Source: Methylococcaceae bacterium (lineage in GTDB: Bacteria > Pseudomonadota > Gammaproteobacteria > Methylococcales > Methylococcaceae). Taken from it: DNA of 6,049 bases. The DNA lies in assembly GCA_005792805.1 (NCBI GenBank), contig SXQV01000109.1, positions 1 through 6,049 on the forward strand, given 5' to 3'. The stretch's first letter is position 1. Every line of letters starts with the position of its first letter. Position numbers and translations under genes: made by a program. Of this stretch, positions 1 through 5,832 are shown piece after piece. The notes under the pieces were generated by a model. That model was not told the origin of the DNA. It was given only the letters and a program-made list of their open reading frames with translations, and did no database searches.

Positions 1-341
1 CTGGAAGGCCTGGGCAGCGTCTCCACATAGCGCTGCCCAAGCGGCGCGAACAGTTGCCGCTCAGCGAAGACTTGCTGCGGTATGCCGAGCCGCTGGATCT
101 CATCATTTTGCAGCTGAATCTGCTCCCGGATGAATTGCCGCTGGTCCAGCCACTCACGCAAGGCCCGCAGGCGCTGCAACTGGTCATAACTCAGCCCCGA
201 AATGGTCTCTACCACCTCAGGCGCTTCATCGGTCTCGGAAGGACCGATGACAATATGCGGTTCAGCCTGGCCAGGTTGCGGGGTTAACCCCAGTGAAATT
301 TCGGCAAGGAAGGCGATGATGAAGAGGGGTCGCAGTTTCAT
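1..341 (-). CDS. Exported protein of unknown function, N-terminal 113 residues (runs off left edge)
   Basis: I do not recognise this protein. The frame is open from an ATG at 341 to the window edge. An in-frame stop (TGA) lies at 362-360 and no other start codon falls between it and the ATG, so the start is well determined, although no clear Shine-Dalgarno sequence precedes it. The N-terminus looks like a Sec signal peptide: basic MKLRP, a hydrophobic stretch at about residues 6-19, then a G-Q-A/E-P site giving likely cleavage after A26. The mature part begins with an acidic, proline-containing linker (about 27-48). It is followed by a Gln-, Arg- and Leu-rich segment (about 50-95) that should be helical and may form a coiled coil. 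I infer a periplasmic or envelope location in a Gram-negative cell. There is no lipobox cysteine near the cleavage site. The gene is divergent from the dynamin-like gene with 228 nt between the starts. Domain identity would need the missing C-terminus. Confidence 0.75.
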   Translation of the reverse strand, partial: MKLRPLFIIAFLAEISLGLTPQPGQAEPHIVIGPSETDEAPEVVETISGLSYDQLQRLRALREWLDQRQFIREQIQLQNDEIQRLGIPQQVFAERQLFAPLGQRYVETLPRPS

Positions 342-444
342 GAACGTGGCCGAACTGGGTCAGAAGCGCTAAATGTTCGAGCATCTTAACCGGCTTGCCG
401 TGTTTCCGGGCGAGTGGCACCCGGCATTGGCGAGGGTGGCGGCT

Positions 445-461
445 TGTCAAGCAGTTTGACA
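445..461. promoter_or_regulatory. Palindrome TGTCAA-N5-TTGACA in the divergent intergenic region (candidate operator)
   Basis: A perfect 6-bp inverted repeat, with half-sites 445-450 and 456-461 separated by GCAGT, lies between the divergent exported-protein and dynamin-like genes. Each half reads TTGACA outward on its own strand, which is the consensus sigma-70 -35 hexamer in both directions. It could be an operator for a dimeric regulator, a pair of back-to-back -35 elements, or chance. On the plus strand the hexamer 17 nt downstream is TATGGC (479-484), a poor -10. On the minus strand I see no good -10 at the right spacing. I cannot assign it to a named regulator. Confidence 0.35.
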
Positions 462-470
462 GAGCTTCGA

Positions 471-479
471 TGGTAAACT
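471..479 (+). promoter_or_regulatory. Candidate extended -10 promoter element for the dynamin-like gene
   Basis: The sequence TGGTAAACT fits the extended -10 pattern TGnTAnnnT, with the hexamer TAAACT matching the sigma-70 -10 consensus at four of six positions. The nearby TTGACA at 456-461 is only 12 nt upstream of this hexamer. It is therefore not a standard -35 partner for this -10, and promoter activity would rely on the TG extension. Transcription starting near 486 would give a leader of about 85 nt before the ATG at 570. This is inference from pattern only. Confidence 0.3.
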
Positions 480-555
480 ATGGCCCGTTTGGTTTGGATG
501 GGAGCGCCGTTGAGGCCTGGACCCACTCAAGCCCGCTGCCATTCGGGGACCCTAC

Positions 556-560
556 AGGAA
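556..560 (+). promoter_or_regulatory. Ribosome binding site that decides the dynamin-like gene start
   Basis: AGGAA lies 9 nt upstream of the ATG at 570, a good Shine-Dalgarno match at normal spacing. The more distal in-frame ATG at 480 overlaps the candidate promoter and would add 30 residues rich in Pro, Gly and Arg with no resemblance to the helical start expected of this family. The downstream ATG is therefore preferred. Confidence 0.6.
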
Positions 561-569
561 CATGAGACG

Positions 570-2894
570 ATGAAAGAGGCGGACTACAATAATTACATCA
601 AGGCGTTCACCCGTCTTTTCGAGGTCTTCGATGCGGCGGCACCCTATCTGGATGTGACCGAAGATTTCAAATACTTCATCAATCGCAAGCGTTCCTGGCT
701 GGAGCGGCTCAAATCCCCCGAATTTCCCGTCGCCTTCCTCGGTGCCTTTTCTGCCGGCAAGAGCACCATCATCAATGCCGTGCTGGGAGATGACATCCTG
801 CCACAGGCGACCAAGTCGCTGACGGCCATTCCCACGCTGATTCGCAAGGGCAAAACCAGCAAGGCCATCATTTCCTACCTGACCGAGGCCGAGCGGGCCG
901 AGTTGAAGGATCTGTATCTGGAAGAGCTTTCCAAGGAACTGCGTACCAACCCCGAGACCTACCGCTCGCTGGGCAAGGCGGAAGTGCTGGCCCGGCTCGG
1001 CAGTGATATCGAGCGTCAGCGGACGCAGTACGGGTCATTCAACAAGCAGAAGTTCTTCGAGGAGCTCAAGGCTCTCATTGAAGGCTGGGATAAATTGAGC
1101 GGCGCCACCAAGGAAATTACCCTGGATGAGCTGCCCAATTATGTGACCGAAGATTACGCGGATGTGCTGTTCGTCAACCAGGCCGAGATTTACCTGACCG
1201 ATGTCAGCATTCCTGACAACGTGGTACTGGTTGATCTGCCTGGCCTGGGCGTCGTCAACCCGCGCCACCGCAAGGTCACCAAGACCTATGTGGAGAACGA
1301 TGCCAAGGCATTCGTGATTGCCATGAAGGTGTTCCACCTGCTGGAGGGTGAGGAGATCGAGCTGCTGGCGGAAATTCACAGCCAGCGCAAGCGCGTGTTG
1401 CAGCGGGCCTTCTGGGTCATCAACCAGTGGGATGTGCTTAGCTCAAAGCAGAAGAAGGAAGAGCTGGCGAACTTCGATCAGAAAATCGAGCACTACGGCT
1501 TCCATATCACCAAGGACCGGGTGTTCAAGGTATCGGCGCTGAATTACCTGCTGCTGAAGCTGATTCAGGAAGGCCGGCTCGAAATGAGCCGCAGCGTCCG
1601 CGATCATGTCGATGCCCTGAAGAAGGCGATTGGCCGGATTCCCGACAAGAACGAAGCGACTCATCAGATCAAGGCGCTGGAGGAAACCAAGAGCTTTTCC
1701 AATTTCCGCACCAGCCTGTTCGAATACCTGGCCTATACCGCCAAGGCGGAGTTTCTGGAGGAAGCGCGGGGCGAATATCTCGACCTGGCCAAGCGCCTTC
1801 GCGAATGGCTGGAGCCGCTGTACCGCAATTACCAGGATGTCGATGACGACGGCATGAAGAGCACCTTCATCGCCAACCAGCTTTCGCGCCGCCAGGATGA
1901 AGCGCTGCGCCGCCTGCGCCTGACGGTGGAGGAGCATATCAAGCTGCTGCGGACCGAGTTGCTGCCGGAGTTTATCTTCTGGCGTGAGGAGGATCAGGCC
2001 CACCTCAGCGAGCAGGTCACCAGCGCGATAGATACCCTGGACCGCAAGGCGCTGAAGAACGAGCTACTCAAAGGCCTGGACCTGAACAGCGTGGTCAGCC
2101 GCTTGCCGCACAAGATCGAGGAAAACCTCAATATCCAGCGGACGTTCCGCAGCCAGCTTCAGCGTTTGCTGGATGAGCAGATGATCAAACGGCATCTTGC
2201 CCAGCTGCTGCAAAGCATCACGGCCACAGATGTTCTGCCGGAAACGGTACTGGAGAGCTTGCAGGATCGCCTCAATGGCCGGGATATGCTCAATCGTCTG
2301 AAGGGCATGTGCGATGTCTTTCTGTTCGAATACGGTGACGTGATCAATCAGTTTGGCCGGACCGTCATGGAGCAGGAGGCTATTCAGGAAACCCAGAGCA
2401 CCGAAAGCATCATGAAGGCGGTGCAGGGCAATGCGGATGATGCGCTGAAGGTCGCCCGTAACATGAACTTGCTTGGGCCCAAGGACAGCATTCAGCAGAT
2501 GCGTAATCTGGGACTGGATGCCTTGAGTCGTATCCACACCGCACTGATTGGCACGCCCCCGGCATTTGAGGCGGTGCCGGCCCGTGGTGATGCCATCGAC
2601 CGGGCGCTGGATTACTACAAGACCGGCATTCTCGACTATGCCCGCAAGCAGCAGCATCAGATCAATCTGTTTGCCCGTCGCGGCATCAAGAACTACTTTG
2701 AAGAACTTGAGGTCGATTTGCTGGGGTACTTCGACTCCATAAAGGGCGAAATCGCCCAGATGATCATGCGCCAGCTTACGGCAGACCTGGATACCGAATT
2801 GACGACTGAGCTCGAAAAACAGCGCATCATCAAGGACACCTATCAGTTCATGACCAATGAAGTGGGGCTGGAGACGCGCCGGGGTCAGGAATAA
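570..2894 (+). CDS. Bacterial dynamin-like GTPase (dynamin family protein), 774 aa
   Basis: This is a large GTPase of the bacterial dynamin-like class, whose characterised members bind or remodel membranes through GTP-driven conformational change. A helical lead-in (about 1-50) precedes the GTPase core. The P-loop GAFSAGKST is at 58-66, the likely G2 threonine is T85 in a ..LTAIPT.. stretch, G3 DLPG is at 222-225, and the G4 position is occupied by NQWD at 285-288. Between G2 and G3 is a long charged helical insertion (about 105-200). Residues from about 330 onward are almost wholly helical and charged, as expected for the neck and stalk bundle. I see no signal peptide and no convincing transmembrane segment, so the protein is probably cytosolic and membrane-associated at most. 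Positions 632-665 (around MNLLGPKDS and HTALIGTPP) are the most paddle-like stretch, but this is weak. The length suits a bacterial dynamin-like protein. No second dynamin gene is adjacent within the window. The physiological role cannot be read from the sequence; options include membrane stress repair, division or chromosome-related roles, and defence. Confidence 0.9.
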   Translation: MKEADYNNYIKAFTRLFEVFDAAAPYLDVTEDFKYFINRKRSWLERLKSPEFPVAFLGAFSAGKSTIINAVLGDDILPQATKSLTAIPTLIRKGKTSKAIISYLTEAERAELKDLYLEELSKELRTNPETYRSLGKAEVLARLGSDIERQRTQYGSFNKQKFFEELKALIEGWDKLSGATKEITLDELPNYVTEDYADVLFVNQAEIYLTDVSIPDNVVLVDLPGLGVVNPRHRKVTKTYVENDAKAFVIAMKVFHLLEGEEIELLAEIHSQRKRVLQRAFWVINQWDVLSSKQKKEELANFDQKIEHYGFHITKDRVFKVSALNYLLLKLIQEGRLEMSRSVRDHVDALKKAIGRIPDKNEATHQIKALEETKSFSNFRTSLFEYLAYTAKAEFLEEARGEYLDLAKRLREWLEPLYRNYQDVDDDGMKSTFIANQLSRRQDEALRRLRLTVEEHIKLLRTELLPEFIFWREEDQAHLSEQVTSAIDTLDRKALKNELLKGLDLNSVVSRLPHKIEENLNIQRTFRSQLQRLLDEQMIKRHLAQLLQSITATDVLPETVLESLQDRLNGRDMLNRLKGMCDVFLFEYGDVINQFGRTVMEQEAIQETQSTESIMKAVQGNADDALKVARNMNLLGPKDSIQQMRNLGLDALSRIHTALIGTPPAFEAVPARGDAIDRALDYYKTGILDYARKQQHQINLFARRGIKNYFEELEVDLLGYFDSIKGEIAQMIMRQLTADLDTELTTELEKQRIIKDTYQFMTNEVGLETRRGQE

Positions 2895-2908
2895 CGGCCG
2901 TTTGGCCG
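2895..2908 (+). other. Small hairpin directly after the dynamin-like stop codon
   Basis: CGGCC (2895-2899) and GGCCG (2904-2908) can form a 5-bp GC stem with a GTTT loop immediately after the TAA. No T-run follows, so it is not a classical intrinsic terminator. It may stabilise the 3' end or slow ribosomes or polymerase between this gene and the kinase, or mean nothing. The remainder of the 99-nt spacer to 2994 shows no strong promoter. Confidence 0.3.
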
Positions 2909-2993
2909 CAGGGTGCCTGAGGTCTTTCGCGCTGCCCGGCACAACACCCAGCTCCAACGCTTTTCACAACCCAACCCAAGGTAAATTTCCTCG

Positions 2994-3926
2994 ATGACAG
3001 CCCTAATCTGCGGTTCCATGGCCTATGACACCATCATGGTGTTCCCCGACAAGTTCAAGCATCACATCCTGCCGGAGCAGGTGCACATTCTGAATGTTTC
3101 TTTCCTGGTACCCGAGCTGCGGCGGGAATATGGCGGCTGCGCCGGTAACATTGCCTACAATCTGAGGCAGCTGGGGACGGAACCGCTGATCATGGCGACG
3201 GTCGGCAAGGACTTTACGCCATATTCCCAGTGGCTCGGCTACTGCGGCATCAGCCAGGACTTCATCAAGGTGATTGAGAGCAGCTACACCGCTCAGGCCT
3301 ATATCACGACCGATCTGGACGACAACCAAATTACCGCCTTTCATCCCGGGGCCATGTCGTTTTCTCACGAAAATACGGTGCCGCATGACCGTGGTGTTCG
3401 TTTGGGCCTGGTGTCGCCTGATGGCAAGGACGGCATGATCCAGCACGCTTCGCAGTTTGTTGCCGCAGGGATTCCCTTCATTTTTGACCCGGGCCAGGGT
3501 ATGCCGATGTTCGATGGCGCCGAGTTGCTGGACTTTGTGGACAAGGCCAGCTGGGTCACCCTCAATGACTATGAAGCCCAGCTGATGCAGGAACGCACCG
3601 GTCTTGCGCCGGAAGAGTTGGCCCAGAAGGTCGAGGCACTGATTATTACGCGGGGTGCCAGTGGATCATTGATTTACTCCGGGCAAGAGGTCATCGAAAT
3701 TCCGCCCGCCAAACCGCATGCGACGCTGGACCCGACCGGATGTGGTGACGCTTATCGTGCCGGGCTGGTTTACGGTTTGCTTGAGGGGCTGGATTGGGCC
3801 ACTACCGGACGCATCGCCTCGCTGATGGGTGCCGTCAAGGTCGAAACCCACGGTACCCAGAACCACACCTTTACCCTGGCGGCCTTCAAGGAGCGGTATC
3901 GCGAGAATTTTGGCGTGGGTTTTTAA
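2994..3926 (+). CDS. PfkB-family carbohydrate/nucleoside kinase, probable adenosine kinase, 310 aa
   Basis: This is a ribokinase-fold (PfkB) kinase that transfers the ATP gamma-phosphate to a sugar or nucleoside hydroxyl. The N-terminus LICGSMAYDTIM places the family substrate-binding Asp at D12. The first PfkB signature appears as GGCAGNIAYNLRQLG (47-61). A lid-associated stretch runs from about 103 to 121 (ITTDLDDNQITAFHPGAM), LNDYE is at 190-194, and the nucleotide-binding TRGASG is at 219-224. The second signature DPTGCGDA (246-253) carries the catalytic base D252 and the anion hole. The overall pattern matches a proteobacterial group annotated as adenosine kinase, which would salvage adenosine (for example from S-adenosylhomocysteine hydrolysis) to AMP. 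That substrate is inferred from family memory; a ribokinase-like sugar substrate remains possible. The in-frame TAA at 2982-2984 makes ATG 2994 the first usable start. The only Shine-Dalgarno candidate is AAGG at 2978-2981, 12 nt away, so translation initiation may be weak or coupled. The gene follows the dynamin-like gene by 99 nt on the same strand and overlaps the convergent transporter gene at its 3' end. Confidence 0.88.
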   Translation: MTALICGSMAYDTIMVFPDKFKHHILPEQVHILNVSFLVPELRREYGGCAGNIAYNLRQLGTEPLIMATVGKDFTPYSQWLGYCGISQDFIKVIESSYTAQAYITTDLDDNQITAFHPGAMSFSHENTVPHDRGVRLGLVSPDGKDGMIQHASQFVAAGIPFIFDPGQGMPMFDGAELLDFVDKASWVTLNDYEAQLMQERTGLAPEELAQKVEALIITRGASGSLIYSGQEVIEIPPAKPHATLDPTGCGDAYRAGLVYGLLEGLDWATTGRIASLMGAVKVETHGTQNHTFTLAAFKERYRENFGVGF

Positions 3927-4824
3927 CGTGCGGCTGAACGGGACGGGGTTTTAGCTTCCGGCGTTGGAAGACGGATGACTCATGCAGCAGCAGGGCACCC
4001 ATGATCAGGGCCGTCCCTACAATAACCGGCTCATGGATGGCTTCATGGTTGGCTATAAAGCCGAGATACAGCGAGATCGGCGGCACGATCAGAGTGATCA
4101 GCGCCACCCGTCCTGCGGGTAAATGCTTCAGGACATAAAAGTACATCGTAAAGCCGAAGGTGGTGGCGATCACGCCCAAATAGACGATCGACCTTAAACT
4201 GACCGGAGGGATGCGCGATGGCCAGATGCCATCGAATATCCCCCAGGTCAGCCAGTAAGCCGGAACCGCCAGCAGCAAACTCCCTGCGACCAGCGTGAAT
4301 GCCGGGGTTCCTGCCTGTATGCGCTTGACCCAGACCGAGCTGATGGTCTGTAGTAGTGCCGCCAGCAATACCGCCCCGATGCCAAGTACCGCCGCCGCCG
4401 AGAAATTGAGGGCAGAGTGAAACATGAATACCAGGCCGGCCAGCCCCAGCAGATAGGATAGAAGCCGTGCGGGCGTCAGGCTTTTTTCACCCAGAAAGGC
4501 AGCTGATAAAGGAGCGGTCAGCAGCGGCGTCAAACCAAAGACCACCGAAATCCAGCCCGAAGGAATGTGTTGCGACGCCCAATAGGTAGCGAGCATCGAG
4601 CCGTAAATCTGCAAGGCACCTGCAACATAGGTCCACACCGCTTTGCGGTCACGGCGCAACGGGGTTCGCGTGATCGCCATGACCAAAACTACCCCGATGA
4701 GTCCGAGGCTCATCCGCGCAGTTACTCCGAACAGATAGCCCGGCCCCTCTCCGCTCCATTTGATGGCGAGTGGCGTGGTCGACCAGAGCAGAATAACGCC
4801 CAGGTAGGCGGCAATGACGCGCAT
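3886..4824 (-). CDS. EamA/DMT-superfamily inner-membrane transporter, 312 aa
   Basis: The protein belongs to the drug/metabolite transporter superfamily (EamA), usually exporters of amino acids or other small metabolites. It shows ten hydrophobic segments, at about 3-20, 30-50, 63-82, 88-110, 118-136, 142-163, 173-192, 209-231, 238-257 and 265-281. These are arranged as two EamA repeats (about 5-135 and 146-280), which fits the usual length of about 300 aa. Family-like features include LWSTTPLAIKW near the N-terminus, the F-x-L-x-P-L stretch in the fourth helix (96-101), and FLGEK at the end of the first repeat (110-114). A basic, proline-rich tail (about 287-312) follows the last helix, and its final codons lie inside the 3' end of the kinase gene. 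No clear Shine-Dalgarno sequence precedes the ATG, but MRVIAAYLGV is a typical start for the family. The substrate cannot be predicted. The gene is divergent from mazG and convergent with the kinase, so it is probably transcribed alone. Confidence 0.88.
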   Translation of the reverse strand: MRVIAAYLGVILLWSTTPLAIKWSGEGPGYLFGVTARMSLGLIGVVLVMAITRTPLRRDRKAVWTYVAGALQIYGSMLATYWASQHIPSGWISVVFGLTPLLTAPLSAAFLGEKSLTPARLLSYLLGLAGLVFMFHSALNFSAAAVLGIGAVLLAALLQTISSVWVKRIQAGTPAFTLVAGSLLLAVPAYWLTWGIFDGIWPSRIPPVSLRSIVYLGVIATTFGFTMYFYVLKHLPAGRVALITLIVPPISLYLGFIANHEAIHEPVIVGTALIMGALLLHESSVFQRRKLKPRPVQPHVKNPRQNSRDTAP

Positions 4825-4862
4825 TGAAGTATTGAATAAGGATCGATTTGGCAGTCTGAACC

Positions 4863-4882
4863 TTTCCGGCCAATACCGGAAA
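4863..4882. promoter_or_regulatory. Perfect 7-bp inverted repeat between the divergent transporter and mazG genes
   Basis: TTTCCGG (4863-4869) and CCGGAAA (4876-4882) are exact reverse complements separated by CCAATA. The element sits in the middle of the 86-nt spacer between the two divergent start codons. Neither side is followed by a T-run in the direction of transcription, so it does not look like a terminator. An operator or a small hairpin in one of the leaders is more plausible. TTGGCA at 4848-4853 resembles a plus-strand -35 element, but no convincing -10 lies at normal spacing, so I do not call a promoter here. Confidence 0.4.
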
Positions 4883-4897
4883 ACATAAAAAATCCAC

Positions 4898-4903
4898 GGA
4901 AGA
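4898..4903 (+). promoter_or_regulatory. Ribosome binding site for mazG
   Basis: GGAAGA ends 7 nt before the ATG at 4911, which is good Shine-Dalgarno complementarity and spacing. It supports the chosen start over the internal ATG at codon 11. Confidence 0.6.
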
Positions 4904-4910
4904 TAGCACG

Positions 4911-5714
4911 ATGGACAAAACCCGCCGCCTGCTCAATATCATGGCCCAGTTGCGGCATCCCGAAACCGGCTGTCCGTGGGATGTTCAGCAGGACTTTGCC
5001 AGCCTGATTCCCTATACGCTTGAAGAAGCTTATGAAGTGGCTGAAGCCGCCGGGCGCGGCGATGTTGATGATCTTCGCGAGGAGTTGGGCGACCTGCTGT
5101 TGCAGGTCGTGTTTCATTCACGCATCGCCGAGGAACGAGGGCACTTCGATTTTGAAGCAGTGGCTGAGGCCATTGCCAGCAAGCTGGTCCGCCGTCATCC
5201 GCATGTCTTTGGTGGTGTCCGGTTTGCGACCGATGAGGAGCGGCATCGCTTTTGGGAAGATTCCAAACGTGTCGAGCGGCAGGAAAAGGGCAAGGCCGGG
5301 CCTGCCGAAAGTGTCCTGGGCCAAATTCCACGCAATCTGCCCGCCTTGATGACGGCTCAGAAACTCCAGCAGCGGGCGGCCCGGCACGGCTTTGACTGGC
5401 CGGAGATCGAGCTGGTTTTCGACAAGTTGCATGAAGAGCTGGATGAACTCAAGGCGGCCTGCAAGGCCAGGGATGAGCTGAATATCCGCGAGGAATTGGG
5501 CGATCTTTTGTTTGTAATCGCCAATCTGGCGCGGCATCTCGATGTTGATGCAGAGACCTGCTTGCGGGCCGGCAACGACAAATTTACCCGCCGCTTTCAG
5601 CATATCGAAAAGCGTGTCGCCGAACGGGGATCCAGTCTGATGGATCACACCCTGGCCGAGCTGGATGCCTATTGGGACGAAGCTAAACGGCTGGAAAAGG
5701 CGAACAAAGCCTGA
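4911..5714 (+). CDS. mazG: Nucleoside triphosphate pyrophosphohydrolase MazG, 267 aa
   Basis: MazG hydrolyses (d)NTPs to the monophosphate and pyrophosphate in the cytosol, and family members are credited with house-cleaning of non-canonical nucleotides and with modulating ppGpp in E. coli. The protein is full length and has the classic two-domain form. The N-terminal domain contains GCPWD (20-24), the metal-ligand motif EExxE (E38, E39, E42) and EELGD (57-61). The C-terminal domain repeats this as EExxE (E175, E176, E179) and EELGD (194-198). The octapeptide REELGDLL occurs identically at 56-63 and 193-200, a visible trace of the ancestral domain duplication. Other family landmarks are HPHVFG (96-101), the linker LPALMTAQKLQ (143-153), and N222-x-KF-x-RRF near the C-terminal helix. 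All metal-binding acidic residues appear present in both halves, so the enzyme should be active. No relA or mazEF lies within the window. It is convergent with the unidentified gene at the right edge. Confidence 0.97.
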   Translation: MDKTRRLLNIMAQLRHPETGCPWDVQQDFASLIPYTLEEAYEVAEAAGRGDVDDLREELGDLLLQVVFHSRIAEERGHFDFEAVAEAIASKLVRRHPHVFGGVRFATDEERHRFWEDSKRVERQEKGKAGPAESVLGQIPRNLPALMTAQKLQQRAARHGFDWPEIELVFDKLHEELDELKAACKARDELNIREELGDLLFVIANLARHLDVDAETCLRAGNDKFTRRFQHIEKRVAERGSSLMDHTLAELDAYWDEAKRLEKANKA

Positions 5715-5760
5715 GCCCTGGCTGATGCTCCACGGGTAATGCGCTGTACGGGACGCTTCA

Positions 5761-5811
5761 GGCTACCCGAGACAAACACGGCACGCTCACCGCCTTGCCT
5801 CGGGTTAAGCC
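5761..5811. repeat. Imperfect inverted repeat between convergent genes (possible bidirectional RNA stem)
   Basis: GGCT-ACCCGAG (5761-5771) can pair with CTCGGGT-TA-AGCC (5799-5811), giving an 11-bp stem with a 2-nt bulge around a 27-nt loop. A second short stem, CAGCA (5811-5815) with TGCTG (5819-5823), abuts it. Both lie between mazG and the gene at the right edge, where a bidirectional terminator would be expected. Neither strand has a clear T-run after the stem, so intrinsic termination is not established. The rest of the spacer (5715-5832) shows nothing else. Confidence 0.35.
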
Positions 5812-5832
5812 AGCAGATTGCTGATGTGAGGC

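Noticed and set aside
262..450. 62-codon minus-strand frame overlapping the start of the exported protein, and a 77-codon plus-strand frame at 54-287
   Set aside because: Both conflict with the signal-peptide-bearing minus-strand frame, which runs open to the edge and has a coherent n-, h- and c-region. Neither alternative shows motifs.
480..569. N-terminal 30-residue extension of the dynamin-like protein
   Set aside because: It lacks a Shine-Dalgarno sequence, overlaps a promoter-like element, and has Pro/Gly/Arg-rich composition unlike the helical domain that follows. ATG 570 has a good ribosome binding site.
2895..2908. Hairpin after the dynamin-like gene considered as a terminator
   Set aside because: The stem is only 5 bp and no T-run follows, so it is listed only as a small hairpin.
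2064..2957. Long minus-strand open frame of 297 codons antisense to the dynamin-like gene, with others at 1443-2003 and 1035-1379
   Set aside because: These frames are aligned codon-for-codon with the sense frame. In that register an antisense stop requires a sense TTA, TCA or CTA codon, which are rare here, so long open antisense frames are expected. They have no recognisable domain.
3003..3446. Antisense open frame within the kinase gene, and similar ones at 4722-5117 and 5118-5648 over mazG
   Set aside because: They share the codon-aligned antisense register and arise for the same reason. The sense genes have full domain signatures.
570..5714. Possible antiphage defence island built around the dynamin-like GTPase
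   Set aside because: The neighbours are housekeeping-type genes (adenosine-kinase-like PfkB, EamA transporter, mazG), with no nuclease, toxin, integrase, transposase or compositional break visible. A defence role for this GTPase alone cannot be excluded but is not supported.
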